Positions 1 to 14,103 are shown, counted from the stretch's first letter. The stretch: 64,000 bases of DNA from Cyanoderma ruficeps (GCA_008694505.1 VZDJ01000219.1:9279089-9343088), one strand, 5' to 3'. The notes: generated by a model from the letters alone, not told the origin. Translations and numbers: made by a program.

Positions 1-1085
1 AACTGGAACTGGTATCTGAAGGATTATATAGATGCAGAAAAAGTGATTGAGAGGGCCTGACACTCTAACAGTTCTTTCTGGCTGATACATTTCAGCCCAA
101 GCACAGCTTTCCCACTCACTCACCCTCTGTGTGTGAGGATTCTCCGGCTCCTGCCAGCCACCACTTGCTGCACAAGAGAAGAGAAAAAGCAAAGTCCACA
201 GGAGATTTCCAGATGCCACACAGAAACCACACCCAACACTCAACTATCCGGGTGTTATTTATAAAATATGACATTCCCTATTTTTGCAACCATTGAAATT
301 GTTTAAGTTGATGCCTGTACAAATATACACCTCTGAAAGCGTTGCACAGGCAGGTTTGACATGAAGGAGCTCTGACAGATTTTATATTGTGTTTTTAAAC
401 AAACGTTGCCTGAGAGATACTCAGGACAGCACTCATGAGTCACTTCAGCAGCAGGTACATGTGTTTATATATGTGTCTCTTATTACTGGCAGCTGCTGTC
501 TCTGCATCCTCAGCTCCATTTTCAGTCACACCAACACTGGAAGTCAGAGGATCTGCTTGGCCTACTCAGCCCCATTTCTGGAGCCTGATAGATATTTTTC
601 TGTACATCTCACATACCAAAAAAAAAATAGATGAAAGCTTTGTTCTAGTGCTCTTGTGAAGAGAAAAGCCAAGTTCAAAAACTGACTAGCAACTCTGCAG
701 TAAGTCTAAGTGAACAAAAGTGATGGAAAATAAATTAGATGTTTATGCTGTCAGACTGAGTGACTTCAAAGACTGTGAAAGCACACAAACAAGATCTCAG
801 CTGTGGAGAGAGTGCACTGACTAAAACAGTTTGACAGTCTTCTCACTAGTCAGGTAACACAGGCATGGAAGTGGGTCACATATTCCACTAACTCAGCTCG
901 GCTCTTCAGAGGAGTTTTCAGCAACAAAGAGTTTTCCTGTGAATTTCCAAGTACGACTCCAATCTTATTAGACAGATATCAAGTCTATAGTACAGTCGTG
1001 AAACTAACTGCATTATCTGTTACCTTCAAAACACAAACTGGGCTCGTGCTGTAACTCATTTTTCTGTCTTTTAACTGTCCCTTAC
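1..1085. other. DCTN4 intron sequence, no gene seen
   Basis: This AT-richer stretch lies downstream (in the DCTN4 reading direction) of the third coding exon. I looked for the next DCTN4 exon and did not find it, so the remaining exons lie beyond the left edge. Short open frames here (for example 389-634) have no recognisable homology and no splice context. Confidence 0.6.
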
Positions 1086-3249
<2,164 letters not shown>

Positions 3250-3250
<1 letters not shown>

Positions 3251-3770
3251 GCGCGGACGCGCCCTCAGTGACACCCAGTGCCAGCCTTGCCCTGGGCGGG
3301 GACACTGTCCATACATCCCGGAGCTCCCGCGCCCGTCCAACCTGGCCTTGGACACTGACAGGGTGGGGCAGCCACAGCTGGTCTGTGCCAGTGCCTCACC
3401 ACCCTTGCAGAGAAGGATCTTCCCAATATCCCGTTTATCCCTGACCTCTGCCAGTGAGAAGCAGTTCTGTCTTATCCTGTCCCTCTGAATCCTTGTCCTC
3501 AGTCGCTCTCCAGCTCTCTTAGAGCCTCTTTGGGCACTGGAAGTGGCTCTGAGTTCTCCTGGAGCCTTGTTTTCTCCAGGTGAACATCCCCAGTTTTCCC
3601 TGCCTGGCTCCAGGGCAGAGGGGCTCAGCCCTCGAAACATCTCCATGGTCTCCTCTGGAATCACGCCAATAGCTCTGTGTGCTTCTTACACTGGGGGCCT
3701 AGAGCTGGACACAGCTCTAGGTGGGTCTTACCAGAGCAGAGCAGAGGAGGTGACCTTTTGACACCCCAAA
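3250..3770 (-). mobile_element. CR1 LINE 3'-end fragment
   Basis: Read on the minus strand, the block contains the typical CR1 phrases: a segment matching the GGAGACCATGGAGATG stretch, the GAGGCACTGGCACAG stretch, and the AAGGCCAGGTTGGACGGG stretch near the 3' end. This is an old, diverged, 5'-truncated copy that ends against the DCTN4 CpG island. Boundaries are approximate. Confidence 0.8.
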
Positions 3771-3774
3771 GGTG

Positions 3775-4840
3775 GTTTCTCTTCAGTCTCATGTCCACCA
3801 CGACAGGATCCTGACAAGAATGAACACTCCTGTGCTGTGGATCAGCAGGAAAGCACGAGGTTTGTGGATGCTGTTCTGTGTGCACAGAGGGCAGAGCTCA
3901 CATCAGCAATCCACACGCAGTTTGCTGCTGGATACCCCAAACAAGCACCAGTGCCAGCCTGGCCCGTGGAATGAATCTCCCATCCTCACCCTGGTATCCA
4001 TCCCCACACAATGCCTGGAGTCAGTCCCTGCCCTCTGCCCGCTGCTTGCAGCTCCACAGGAAACGCCTGTCCATGAGGATCTGCCGCTGCTCGCGATAGA
4101 AACCCCACTTTTTATCTGCCTGCAGCAGCTGGAGGGGAACGTTGCTCGGAAGGCAGGGAGGAGGCTGCCTGTGCACTGCTCCCGGCACAGCTGCTCCAGG
4201 GGGTGCCTGAGAGGCCAGGGGTGTCCTGAGAGCATGCGGTAGGGCTTTCCACCACTAGAAATCCAACAGGTTTCCCTGGGAAAAGGCAGGAGTAAAAGGT
4301 GCAGTGGGTGGCTCCGACCATGACTGACCCTGAACTTGTGTCCCAGAAGGAAAGTCGGAGCATCCCATGTTGCTTTTGCTATTCAGCATCACCAATGGAG
4401 TGGAATATTCCACTGGGCAGCACAAACACCGTTCCCAGCAGGCGGGCTGAGGTCTGTTCCCTCCCTGGCGATGCTCTCTTCCCATGTCTCTGTAAATCAC
4501 CCTGGGTAATCCCTGGGGAGTGCGGGCACCTCGCTGCAGGCGGCTATGGAGGCTCTGGGTGGTCTTGCCCTGGGTCTCAGGAGCAAGTGGGTACCTGTGA
4601 ACCCTGCTGAGGCAGGAGGGGGACGGGGTGGGGAGGACCCTTTGTTAAGGACTGTGAAGTGAAAAGTCCCCATGGTCCCTCCCTGAGACCTTCGGGTTCA
4701 GCTCCAGATTGTCTCCCCCAGTGGAACCCCATTCTGGGTGGGATGACATGGAGTATGTTCTTATTTTATCCTGGTGCAGAAAAAAACGTCTTGCCGTGCC
4801 TTGCCTTTCTTTCCTTCCCCCTCCTTTTATCCCCTTCCCC
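3775..4840. other. Intergenic spacer between DCTN4 and SMIM3
   Basis: Unique-looking sequence with short open frames on both strands that have no homology I recognise. It separates the divergent DCTN4 and SMIM3 promoters. Confidence 0.5.
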
Positions 4841-5017
4841 TTCTCCTCCCCTGCCGTCCCCCGCGGGCCGGGCCGGGACGGGCGGGGCCAGGCGGAGTCT
4901 TTTTCGCACGGCGGGAGTCTTTCGTTCCCGGCGGGATCTGCCGCTGGCGTCGTTTCTCGCAGGAGCTGGAGCAGGAGCCGGACTCGGAGTGGGTGCCGGA
5001 GCCTGGCAGCGCCGCAG
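4840..5017 (+). promoter_or_regulatory. SMIM3: SMIM3 promoter and non-coding first exon
   Basis: A GC-rich block ends in a clear 5' splice donor (GCCGCAG followed by GTAAGG; exon end at 5017). The next acceptor in the same direction is TTTCCTTGCAG at 5671-5681, one base before the SMIM3 ATG. This fits a non-coding first exon joined to the single coding exon. The exon start is not defined. Confidence 0.6.
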
Positions 5018-5029
5018 GTAAGGGGATGC

Positions 5030-5133
5030 GGGCAGGTAGGACGGGAAGGGCACGGGCAGGGCACAGACGTGGCACGGGGAGGGCACGGGCAGGGCAGGCA
5101 GGACGGGCAGGGCACGGGCAGGGCACAGGCAGC
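5030..5133. repeat. GGGCACGGGCAGGGCA-type minisatellite
   Basis: Irregular tandem copies of units such as GGGCACGGGCA and GGGCAGGGCA run immediately after the first SMIM3 splice donor. It is a purine-rich, G-rich short tandem repeat on the plus strand, likely polymorphic. Confidence 0.75.
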
Positions 5134-5269
5134 TGCCGCCTCTCCCCCACGGCATCGTGTCCCCCACCCCCGAGGTGCCGGGGCAGGACGGGGGCACAGC
5201 CGCGATCCCGGTGGACCGGGGGTCCCCGCTCCCCGGCCCCTCCGCCCCCTTCGGCTGACGGATAACTCG

Positions 5270-5279
5270 GTGACTCAGC
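5270..5279 (+). promoter_or_regulatory. Antioxidant-response-element-like motif
   Basis: GTGACTCAGC fits the ARE core RTGACnnnGC and overlaps an AP-1 site (TGACTCA). It lies in SMIM3 intron 1, 250 bp after the first exon. A single motif match is weak evidence of function. Confidence 0.35.
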
Positions 5280-5682
5280 ACGAGGTGCGGGTGGGGGGGA
5301 CACGGGGACACACAGGAGGCTCCCCAGAAACGAGGGGGTCCTGGCTGACCTGACCCCACCGTTTCCCCACGTGGTGATACACCGGTGAGTGACCAGCAGG
5401 ACACGGGGTTGTGGCTTTCCTTTATCAGCTCCTGTAACAAACAGTAGTAATTAATAGGGAAGTTTTTCCCTGGGCTTTTATCGAGTGCCTTCAAAGCATT
5501 CTATAAATCCTGGCAGTAATTGAAGGAGCATTTATCAAAGGCTCTCGAACGAGCCCAAGGTGAAAGCTGGACCTGGCCACAGGGGTGACCCTGGAGAGAG
5601 CAGCAGGGGACCGGTGGGGGACTCTGGTTATGGGAGGGATGGAGAGGGCTGCCCCACCACCTCTCTGCCTTTTCCTTGCAGG

Positions 5683-5862
5683 ATGGACCTCCCTCACCTC
5701 ACGAGTCCTACCGACCTCCCCAAGCACATCCTGGATATCTGGGTCATCGTCTTGATCATCCTGGCCACCATCCTCATCATGACAGCGCTGCTGCTGTGCC
5801 CGGCCACTGCCGTCATCATCTACCGAATACGGACACACCCCACACGCAACGGCATCGTGTGA
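5683..5862 (+). CDS. SMIM3: Small integral membrane protein 3 (NID67)
   Basis: A 59-residue single-exon protein. The core [20 protein letters not shown] and the following [18 protein letters not shown] are almost identical to human SMIM3 (60 aa). One hydrophobic transmembrane helix spans roughly residues 18-43, followed by a short basic tail; the N-terminal 10 residues diverge from the mammalian protein. The ATG was chosen because it lies one base after the splice acceptor AG at 5680-5681 and reproduces the family length; upstream in-frame ATGs in the open frame belong to intron. SMIM3 was first described as an NGF-inducible membrane protein in rat cells; its molecular function is not established. 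Confidence 0.95.
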   Translation: MDLPHLTSPTDLPKHILDIWVIVLIILATILIMTALLLCPATAVIIYRIRTHPTRNGIV

Positions 5863-6672
5863 GCCACGGGCACTGGGGCACGGCCAGCTCATTGGGCTGG
5901 GGGCTACAGCCATGGCACCCTGTGCCAGGGACCTTGACGGGCCTCCCTGAGAGCTGGAGCCTGGGCAGGAGCTGGGGAGTGCCAGCACCCAGACCTGCTC
6001 CTGTACCTGGCTCTTGCGGAGTACCCACTGCTCATTTTGCCCACTGAGCTGACAGGGACTTTAGGGGAAATGACAGCATGGGCAGCAGTGGGAGAGATGT
6101 GACTTTGCAGACATGTCCAGCTGGAAATATCTCACCCCTGTGAGGGAGGCAGGGTGGTCTTTCCTTCACTAGTGACACCATCTCCTCCCAGGCAAGCAGC
6201 AAGGAGCAGAAATGCCTGACCAAGTTATTTCTTCTTTGGAGTCCCAGCTGTCAAGGTTGTTGGGGAAAAAAGAGTCAAACAAGATGGATGTGGCTTCTGG
6301 TTGTGCATTTAGCACTTGGCTAAAAGCATCAATGACAGAGCTTGTGCTGGCTGCACAGCAGACGTGCAGCTGGCACTGGCTTCTCCTCTATCCATCATCT
6401 GCTGAAATGGTACAGGAAAATCCTGCAGGGCTCTTGGTTCCTCTGGGTCTTGTGGGGCAGAGGAGGGTGTGCAGTTCCTGCCAGCCCTCCTGTCTGCACA
6501 CTGGCTGCACACCCCACTCTTGACAGTGAGAGCTCCCACTGTTTGCCCAGTACACCAGCCCTGCTGGGGAGTCTGTGCATGCCTCACCTGGGCAGGTAAG
6601 GCGGGAGGAGCGGGTTTGTGCCCAGCCACTGGCAAGGGATCATGTAAGCTCCTGTATTGCCCTCTGTTATGA

Positions 6673-6678
6673 AATAAA
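6673..6678 (+). terminator. SMIM3: Polyadenylation signal of SMIM3
   Basis: AATAAA lies about 0.8 kb after the SMIM3 stop codon and is followed by a GT-rich tract (TGTGAGTGTGTCGTG). A second AATAAA at about 7680 could serve a longer isoform. Confidence 0.6.
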
Positions 6679-6699
6679 TGGACTTTATCCTTCATGTGA

Positions 6700-9600
6700 G
6701 TGTGTCGTGCAGCTCTGTCCACACTACGGGTGGTGTCTGACTCTGCAGGGTCTGGGACAGTTTTCAGCCTCTCCAGAAACCCTTCCTGCTCTGACCTCCT
6801 TCTCTGCCTTGCCCCAAGGTCCCTGGGGTTCTGTCCAGCCTTGGAGCCCAGCAGGAAGCTCACTGCCAGCCCAGCCCCATGCTCCAGGAGGGCAAACCTC
6901 AGTCTGGACACAGTGGGTTGGAAGGATCCCTCAGGACTTTCTGACAGTGGTTGTGGCTGTTTTTTTCCCACTCGGGTGACCGGCACCACTTCCCTCACAC
7001 CAGCCTCGTGTCGGGTCAGTGTGGCAGGAGCCCTGGGGCTGAAACCACATCTTGGTGACTCACAGCAAGAAAGGTCACAAAACTGACATGATGAATCAGG
7101 CAAGGATGTGTGGAAACACTACGGTGATGCTGGTGGGAATTGTTTAAATCCTATTTGCTGTGCTGAAAAGAGCAACCAGCTCTGCAGTGTTGAAAACCCT
7201 GTGCACTATCCCTGTGTGGCTTGATCCACAACAGCCAGATTGGGGTTTGCATTGGGTGGTGGGGCCAGAGGGGCAGGAGGTTCCCAGGGAAGCAGGACCT
7301 CGGGCAAACACCTCCTACCTTTTGGAGGGAGCCTATCACAGGGATGCAGACCCTGGGGAGCACAAGTGCCTGCACTGGAGCCACTGGCTGTGATCGTGCT
7401 AGGAGGGAGCAGATATTTATTCTTTGCCCAGCCAAAACCATTCCTGTTTTGAGCTGTCAACTCTCTTCCCCTCTCGAGTTGCAGAGTTTGAGGCAAATAA
7501 TCAGTTATTTTCCTGTTTTTCTTCCTCTCTCCCTCCCTTGCTGGCACGGTGCAGTGGCAGCTGGAGGACATTACAGATGTGCAGGGTGGGAGCAGCCCTG
7601 GCTCTGCTCTCCCCCTGCCCGTGCTCCACCCCAGCATTGCTTCCCTGGGGGCACTGTGGGGATGGCCAGCAGCACCAGGAATAAAAGCTGAGCAGCTTTG
7701 CTATGAGAGGAATAGGGGAGAAGTCACATTGGAGTGGTTTGGGAAGGAAGTTTGGTTTGGAACAAAACACATGGAAAAGCATTGAACACCTCCCCCCATC
7801 CATGCAACCATACATGATGGTTCCACCTCTGCATTCCCCTTGTCAAGAGCAGCATAGGGAAATGAGAGATTTCCTTTCTTGGTATAAATTTTCTGGGAAG
7901 TTTCAAACCCGTGGCAAACATTTCCAGGAAAGGCCTTGGAAAGATGAGTTTGCTCATAACAACAACAAACATGGAGCTAAATGGCAGCAGAGGTAAAGCA
8001 GGGAGAAGCCACTACTTTTTTTTTTTAAGCATTAGGATGGCAGAGAATAGATTTAAACTGTCTATAAAATAGATTCCAACACTGTCAAGTTGGAAATTCC
8101 TCCGCCAGGATGGAACGAGATAACCAAATCCCCCTGTGGCTTCAGTGTCTGAACAGTGCTGGAGCTTGGAGGCAGTGTTTGCATGGAGTTTTGCCAAGGA
8201 AAAATGCCTTTCTGCTGAGAAGCGGGTCCTGCTCCGGTGACGCTGTAGCAGGCAGGGTGATGAGGGCACTGAAGTGATTCAGCAGTGCATCACATCAGGA
8301 TGCTTCCCTGGAGGAGCTGGCATGTGGCAGAAGCTGGCTGCTGGCCCATGGGGCTGCCACTGGGGGAGGCAGATGGGGCAGTCCCAGAAGGGAGAAGGGG
8401 ATGTAGGATGCTGGCTCTCACCTTGCCTCTGGGCAGCCTCCCTTTGCAGGGTGAATGGGGGGGGATAATGGCCCAGGGGCATTTCTACAGGGAGAAAATC
8501 TTCCCCTGGAAAAGGAAAGGATGGCAATGCTGGAGGGGGCAGAGCACTTAGCCTGGAGGCTGTGGGGGCACTCAGGAAGGGGGATCCCCACTCCAAAGGG
8601 TGCTGGGCACCATGCCCAGAAAGGAGGCTGCTGCTGAACCAGGGCAGTGTGTGGGAGCACACTCTGAGGGCTGGGCGAGCCATGGGCTGGCAGCCTGGGG
8701 AAGCCTGGTGCTCAGAGAGCTGGGGCCTCTCACCTGGCAGAGCTTGCTTTGCTTTTGCTTTTCATCGCACACTCAGAACAAAGGTTCAGAGGTTGCCCTG
8801 GGATTGATGCCAGACCAGGCTGCCAGAGGGAAGCTGCATTGCTGCTAGCCAGGGCAGTGCTACCTGCTGCTGCCCAAGCTCCCTGCCACTGTCCTGCCAC
8901 GCTGCTGGCACCATCCCTGCCCCTCTGCATGAAAATACTCCTCGGTCAGGTCTGGGACAAGCCCAGCAGGCAGCACTAGATGGTCCCCACCCCTGCTTTC
9001 ACATTTCCTGTGCTCAGCCGGGGCCCTGCAGCCTGGCACAAGGTCTCTGCAGCCCGGCACGTGGCTCAGGGGACAGCCGGGGAGGCTGGTGGCAGCGGCA
9101 GCATGGCGTCGGGGGAGCTGCAAGCGCCTGGCCTCCGGCCCCAGACTCCTGCCAAACATCTGCAGCAGGCGGGAGCTGGCTCCCGCCCGGCTCTGCTGGA
9201 AAAACAACTGAGCAGGAAGGTTCGTGGGAGGGTCAGCCTGTCCTGCACGGCTGCTTTGTGAAGTGGGGGACCCCAAGCCTGCAGGGTGGAGCAGCACAGT
9301 CCTGCTGGAGCCCCTGACCCCCTTGGCTCTCCCATGCCGCCTCCAGCATGGCATGGCACAGCACGCTGGGGACACTGGGTGACATGCCCGGGGTGCCATG
9401 GAAGCTCAGTGGCAGAGAGGGAGCCCATTGGCTGTGTCTCATTAACTCCTTCCCCATTCCCAACCTCCACCAAGGCTGATTTGGCACTGGGACCCAAGGA
9501 AACGGGACTTGGATAAATGGGTCCCTTGTTTTTATTTTGGTTTTAGGAAAACTGAGTTCATGAGTGACTCAGACTTTCACTGCTTGTGGCAGGGATCAAG

Positions 9601-10870
9601 GACACGTGGAAGAGACACAACCACACTGTGTCACACACCACTACAGCTAGATGTGGGTATCTGTTCCTGTGGTGGGAAATAGTGGGGCAGGGAGCACAGT
9701 GCTGAGCAGCTCCCCAGGTCAGTCCCAGCTCTGTCACAGGAGGTGCCTCAAGCCCTGGTCAGGGTCAGAAGTGTGAGCTGTGCTGGGGAGCACAGCACTA
9801 GTCCTTGTTGGCTGCAGAGACATGCAGGCAGCGTGCAGGCCAGGAGCTGCAGCCCCATGGCCTCAAATCTCCCTAGAGCCTGGAAAGTAGGTGGGGAGGG
9901 TCAAACCCCAGATATTGGCTTCTACGGATTTTGGCAAGGAGCCACCTCCCTCCACTCACAACGATATCTGTGAGAGTTGACCAGAGCACCCCTGTGGCTC
10001 GCCTGGCTCTTGGCATGTTGTGATGGGCTCTGTGCAGTCCCCAGGCAGTGGCTGAGCACCCTGAGGGTTTGCCTGGACCTGGGCGAACACCCCACACTGC
10101 TTGGGGTCCAGGCAGGGCAGGGCTGAGCCATTCCCCCAGTAGCAGTGTAGGTTTAAAGCTTTGGGAAATGCTGCCAGTGACAGAGAGACCCACAGCCCCC
10201 TTGCTCTGTGGCTTCTCTGTGTGCCTGGGAGATGTACCCAACCCCCAGCCCTCCCACGCCAGCTGAGGCTGCAGTTGGAGCCTCACAACATCAGCCTTTC
10301 CCAGGACATGGTGTTCCTTCTGGTGAAGAACACGGACTGGGAGATTGCCCTCAGCTTTCTCTTAACCTATGGCCATACTTCCCTTCCTTGATGGCATCTC
10401 CAGCAGCTGGCTCAGTGACAGCATCGTGGCAGGGCTGACCCTGCTTTCTAGTAAAGCCAAACCTCATGCTGGCACTCATGGTCCCCCCGGGGCTCACCCA
10501 CTGCCACCCCATACTGTCCTCCACCCCAGGCCAGCCTCCCCCCAAAACCACAACTCCCCCAGTTCCTCTCTAGCCAGTTAATTCTCACATTTAATAATTT
10601 TGTTGGGGGATTTCAGGGAACTTACACCTCACCACGGATATTTTCCTTGGAGATAGCCCAGGGTAAATGTTCACATTCCTTGGCTAAGCAAACAGAACCC
10701 TGGAAACTCCTGCCCCTGGGGACACCAAGGGCTAAGGGACAGCAGTGCCCTGCCCTTGACCACAGCAGGGTCACCATGGAGTCACAGCCCACAAACTGCA
10801 GAACAGCCCCTGGCAGGAGGGATCCTCCTCCAGAGCTGCCTCTAGCAGCACTTTCATTTACCGGGCACAA
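6700..10870. other. Gene-poor intergenic region SMIM3-GPX3
   Basis: No exon of a recognisable gene was found on either strand. In humans this interval holds IRGM and ZNF300; neither a GTPase P-loop/G-domain reading frame nor C2H2 zinc-finger linkers are visible here. An AP-1-type TGACTCA occurs near 9565. Short open frames appear to be random. Confidence 0.55.
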
Positions 10871-11412
10871 AGGAGAGGAGCGGGATCAACCTTCCCCAGT
10901 CCAGCCCGAGCAGCCACTGGCGGAACCCCAGCCCGGCCTCCCGAGGCTGCTGCTGGGGGGGTTTGGTCCCCGCTCCTCGGCTGCCAACACCCCACCTGGG
11001 GGGGAAACGTCTCCCGCACTGGCCCCTCTCCATCCCGCGACATCTCTTTCCCCCCTTCCCCCTGCCCCCGACATCTCTCGCCCCACCTTGCGGGTTTAAT
11101 CCCGGCTCGGGTAACACGTTGCATAAACCCTTGGCACATGCCGCTGCCCCGTGTCCCCGTGGGCGCCCCGGGTCCCCGCCAGGCCGTGGTGCCACCCCCG
11201 GGCGGTGTCCGTCCGTGTGTCCGTGTGTCCGTCCCAGATCCCACACGGTTAACGCGGCCCTGGCCCGGCCCCCCCCGGCCATTGGCTCCCCCCTCGCAGC
11301 CCCGCCGCTATTTCTCGGCCGCCGGGCTCGGAGGTGACAGCAAGCGACAGCGGCGCTTGTCCCGGCCGCTCGCCCCGGGCTGTCAGGGGGTGCCGGCACC
11401 CCGCACCCAGCC
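10870..11412 (+). promoter_or_regulatory. GPX3: CpG-island promoter and 5' UTR of GPX3
   Basis: GC-rich block with an inverted CCAAT box (CCATTGGC near 11279) and several CCGCCC/GGGCGG-like Sp1 motifs directly upstream of the GPX3 ATG. No TATA box at a convincing position. Confidence 0.6.
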
Positions 11413-13527
11413 ATGGGGGGCTGCTCCCGTGGCAGCTGGATTTTGCCCCTTTTCTTAGCTGGGCTCGTCCAGCTGGGGCGAAGTGAGGAGAGGGAGAAGG
11501 TAAGAGGTGGGGGGGACACCCCACGGGGCTTTCAGGGGGGTCTAGGGGCTGTGTGACACCCTGGGGAAGAGCCTATTCCCAAGGCTGTCTGCAGGATTCC
11601 CCGGGGCAAGGGTGGGGCACGGTGCCCCCCGTGACCCCCCTCCTTCCCCCTACAATCCCGGTCCCTGGAGCACGGGGGCATTTTCTGAGTTAGTTCAGTT
11701 AGTTCAAGGGCCAAGAATTGCTGTCCTGGGGTTGAGGACAAAGGGGGACAGAACCATGTTTTCCCCAAGTGACTTCCCCAGGGGCAGAGCACAGGGACTT
11801 TTTTCCATGCAATGTTCAGGAGGGTTCCCCCATGTTTGAAAGGTGTGGAACTCACCGTGTCCCCACAGCCCAGCGGGCAGGGACACTGTCACCCCCCCAG
11901 CCAGGCTCCCTTCCTTGCCACCGGGACCCCACAGTCCCACGGAGCCTTCATTCCTCGAGCACAGCCCCTGTGACTTCACCTCTTGCCAGCGCCCAAAATA
12001 GCCCCTCGGTGGCACTTGGCTGAGCCTGGGTACCCCGGTGGGGACTGGAAATAGGCTCCTCTGGGTTAACCCCTGTGGCCCCGGATGCAGGAGCTGCTCC
12101 ACCCCGACCCTTCCCAGCCCATTCCCCATCCCACCCAGAGCCCCCTGCACTGCCCCTGTCCCCCCGGGTTTGAGGGGTGGTGGGTCCTGTTCCCTGCCCA
12201 CAGCCTCGGGCTTCTGGTGCTGGCCTTCCCTTACACTCTGGCCGTTCTGCAGCCCCTCGCCTTCCTGCTGCTCCCTGTTCGGTAAACATTCCCCCTGCTG
12301 CCGCCAGAGCCATGTGCATCCGCATCCCCCAGTCCGCCTGTCCCACCAGCGCGATCTTGGCATGCCGGAGCCTGGCTGCTGCCAGCGGTATTCAGGGCAG
12401 GGGACACAACGCTGGCAGCCGTCCCCTCAGCCAAGCAGCAGGGCTGGCCCCATTGCTCTGCTGGCTGTGGGGATGGGGAGCGGGATAGCCGGCAGCCCCC
12501 AGCCTGTTCCCAAGGGATGCTCCTCACCCCACAGGTGGACTGCTACCCTACGGTGAATGACACCATCTACAGCTACGGGGCTCTGACCCTCGATGGGGAC
12601 GAATACATCCCGTTTGAGAGGTACAAGGGGAAGACAGTGCTCTTCGTCAACGTAGCCACATACTGAGGCCTGACCCTGCAGTATGTTGGTAAGGGTCTTA
12701 GGGACACAGGCATCTCGAGGTCAGGGCAGGGCCCAGGAATGCAGCATTTGGCATGTCCCCATGGTCCATTCTGCTTCAGGGAGCTGGGGAAAGGGTTAAT
12801 GCCTGCTCCCCAGGGCCCGTCCTGACTGGAATGGTCCCATCCTGACTGGAATGGTCCCAGGGGCATAGTGCAGGTGTGGAGGTGTGCCCAGTTCTCTGCT
12901 AACCCACTTCTGGCTCTCCTTGCATGCAGAACTGAATGCACTACAAGATGAACTCAGAGACCAGGAGTTCGTGGTCCTTGGCTTCCCCTCCAACCAATTT
13001 GGGAAGCAGGAACCTGGCCAGAACTCAGAGATCCTCCCTGCACTTAAGTGAGTACTGTGGGGGGGGCTGTGGCACACCTCCCTCCCCCAGCTCTGCTGGG
13101 GTTCCAGCCAGGCAGTGTGAGCACAGGCTACAGCTGCTGTTGGCTGTGGCCCCCTAACAAGAGGTATGGGGTCCTGTCACCACCCCTGTGCAAGCACCCA
13201 GAGCTGTTCATTGCACAACATCCTGTTCCCCCGCCTTGTAGATATGTCCGGCCAGGAGGTGGCTTTGTTCCCAACTTCCAGCTGTTCCAGAAAGGGGATG
13301 TGAACGGGGCCAAGGAGCAGAAGATCTTCACCTTCCTGAAAGTGAGTGCTATGGCAAGGGGAGATGAGTGGGACACACCCAGCTTGCTTTTTGGAGGGGC
13401 AAGGCAGTGATGCACTGGCTCCCCATTGCAGAATGCCTGTCCCCCGGTGGCGGAGGAGTTTGGGAACCCCAACAAGCTCTTCTGGGAGCCTCTGCGGAAC
13501 CATGACATCAAGTGGAACTTTGAGAAG
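11413..13527 (+). CDS. GPX3: Plasma glutathione peroxidase 3 (selenoprotein), 3' end lost in gap
   Basis: Secreted selenocysteine peroxidase that reduces hydroperoxides with glutathione or other thiols. Exons: 11413-11499, 12535-12688, 12930-13047, 13242-13341, 13432 to the gap at 13528. Phases join exactly and the introns are GT-AG. Exon 1 encodes a signal peptide ([20 protein letters not shown]). Codon 73 is TGA (12664-12666) in the context NVATYUGLT, the Sec position of human GPX3. The catalytic Gln lies in QFGKQEPG (residue 107) and the Trp in KWNFEK. FPSNQFG has Ser where mammalian GPX3 has Cys. The expected C-terminal ~41 residues (about 125 nt) are not found after the gap, so the coding end lies in the undetermined bases. 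The 3' UTR carries a SECIS element. Confidence 0.96.
12664..12666 (+). other. GPX3: Selenocysteine codon (TGA) of GPX3
   Basis: In-frame TGA inside exon 2 at codon 73. It aligns with the Sec of vertebrate GPX3 and is backed by the downstream SECIS. It is not a nonsense mutation. Confidence 0.95.
12821..12860. repeat. Tandem 20-bp duplication in GPX3 intron 2
   Basis: Two consecutive copies of CCTGACTGGAATGGTCCCAT, differing only at the final base (12821-12840, 12841-12860). Confidence 0.9.
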
Positions 13528-13623
13528 NNNNNNNNNNNNNNNNNNNNNNNNNNNNNNNNNNNNNNNNNNNNNNNNNNNNNNNNNNNNNNNNNNNNNNNNN
13601 NNNNNNNNNNNNNNNNNNNNNNN
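13528..13623. other. Assembly gap (96 N) in last GPX3 exon
   Basis: Run of undetermined bases immediately after the codon for the last K of WNFEK. It should hold the GPX3 C-terminus and stop codon; its printed length is shorter than the coding sequence expected, so the length may be nominal. Confidence 0.99.
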
Positions 13624-13917
13624 GAGGGCCAGCATCTCCCCAGCTGTTCCCCATTCCACTCCCTCCCCAGATGTTCCCCAGCAGCAGGAATCACGCACTG
13701 TCCCCTCCATTGCTCCCGTCCCTGGCACCTCCCAGTCAGGATGCTGCGCTGGGCAACCTCGTGGCAGAGACCTCAGCGATGGCAGTGGGATATTTCCAAT
13801 ATCCCTGTGTCCCACCTCCACCTCTGGTGATGACATCTCCTGGCCTCCAGCTTGCCCCCTCCTCTGCACCATCCCGGACAGTGGGAGGATGCAGGGGCTG
13901 GCTGTCCCTGGAGCAGG

Positions 13918-13990
13918 AGACCACATCTCCATGAAGGCTCGGCCCGAAAGCCCCTGGCTGGGGCGGGCCTGGCCTGACCGTGCCGAGCAC
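13918..13990 (+). promoter_or_regulatory. GPX3: SECIS element (form II) in GPX3 3' UTR
   Basis: The SECIS recruits SBP2 and the Sec elongation factor. Its core quartet strands are ATGA (13931-13934) and TGAC (13975-13978), the non-canonical G.A pair site. Between them, GGCTCGGCCCG pairs with CGGGCCTGGCC. An unpaired AAA (13947-13949) is followed by an extra mini-helix CCCC/GGGG (13951-13954 with 13960-13963) around the loop TGGCT, which makes it form II. All elements were read directly from the sequence. Confidence 0.92.
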
Positions 13991-14097
13991 GGAGCAGCTC
14001 TTCAGTGCATTCAGGCTGCCCGTGGCCCTGGCACGGAGATGTGCTGCTCTCCTGGGCGGGGGTGGCCAGCCCCTCACCACCCACCACAGAAACACCA

Positions 14098-14103
14098 AAT
14101 AAA
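14098..14103 (+). terminator. GPX3: Polyadenylation signal of GPX3
   Basis: AATAAA about 120 bases after the SECIS. Confidence 0.75.

Noticed and set aside
8012..8269. 85-codon minus-strand frame starting at 8269
   Set aside because: Runs into an oligo-T tract that gives a Lys run; no homology or gene context.
12664..12666. In-frame stop codon in GPX3 read as a pseudogene signal
   Set aside because: It is the selenocysteine codon: position 73 is conserved, flanking exons are intact and a form II SECIS lies in the 3' UTR.
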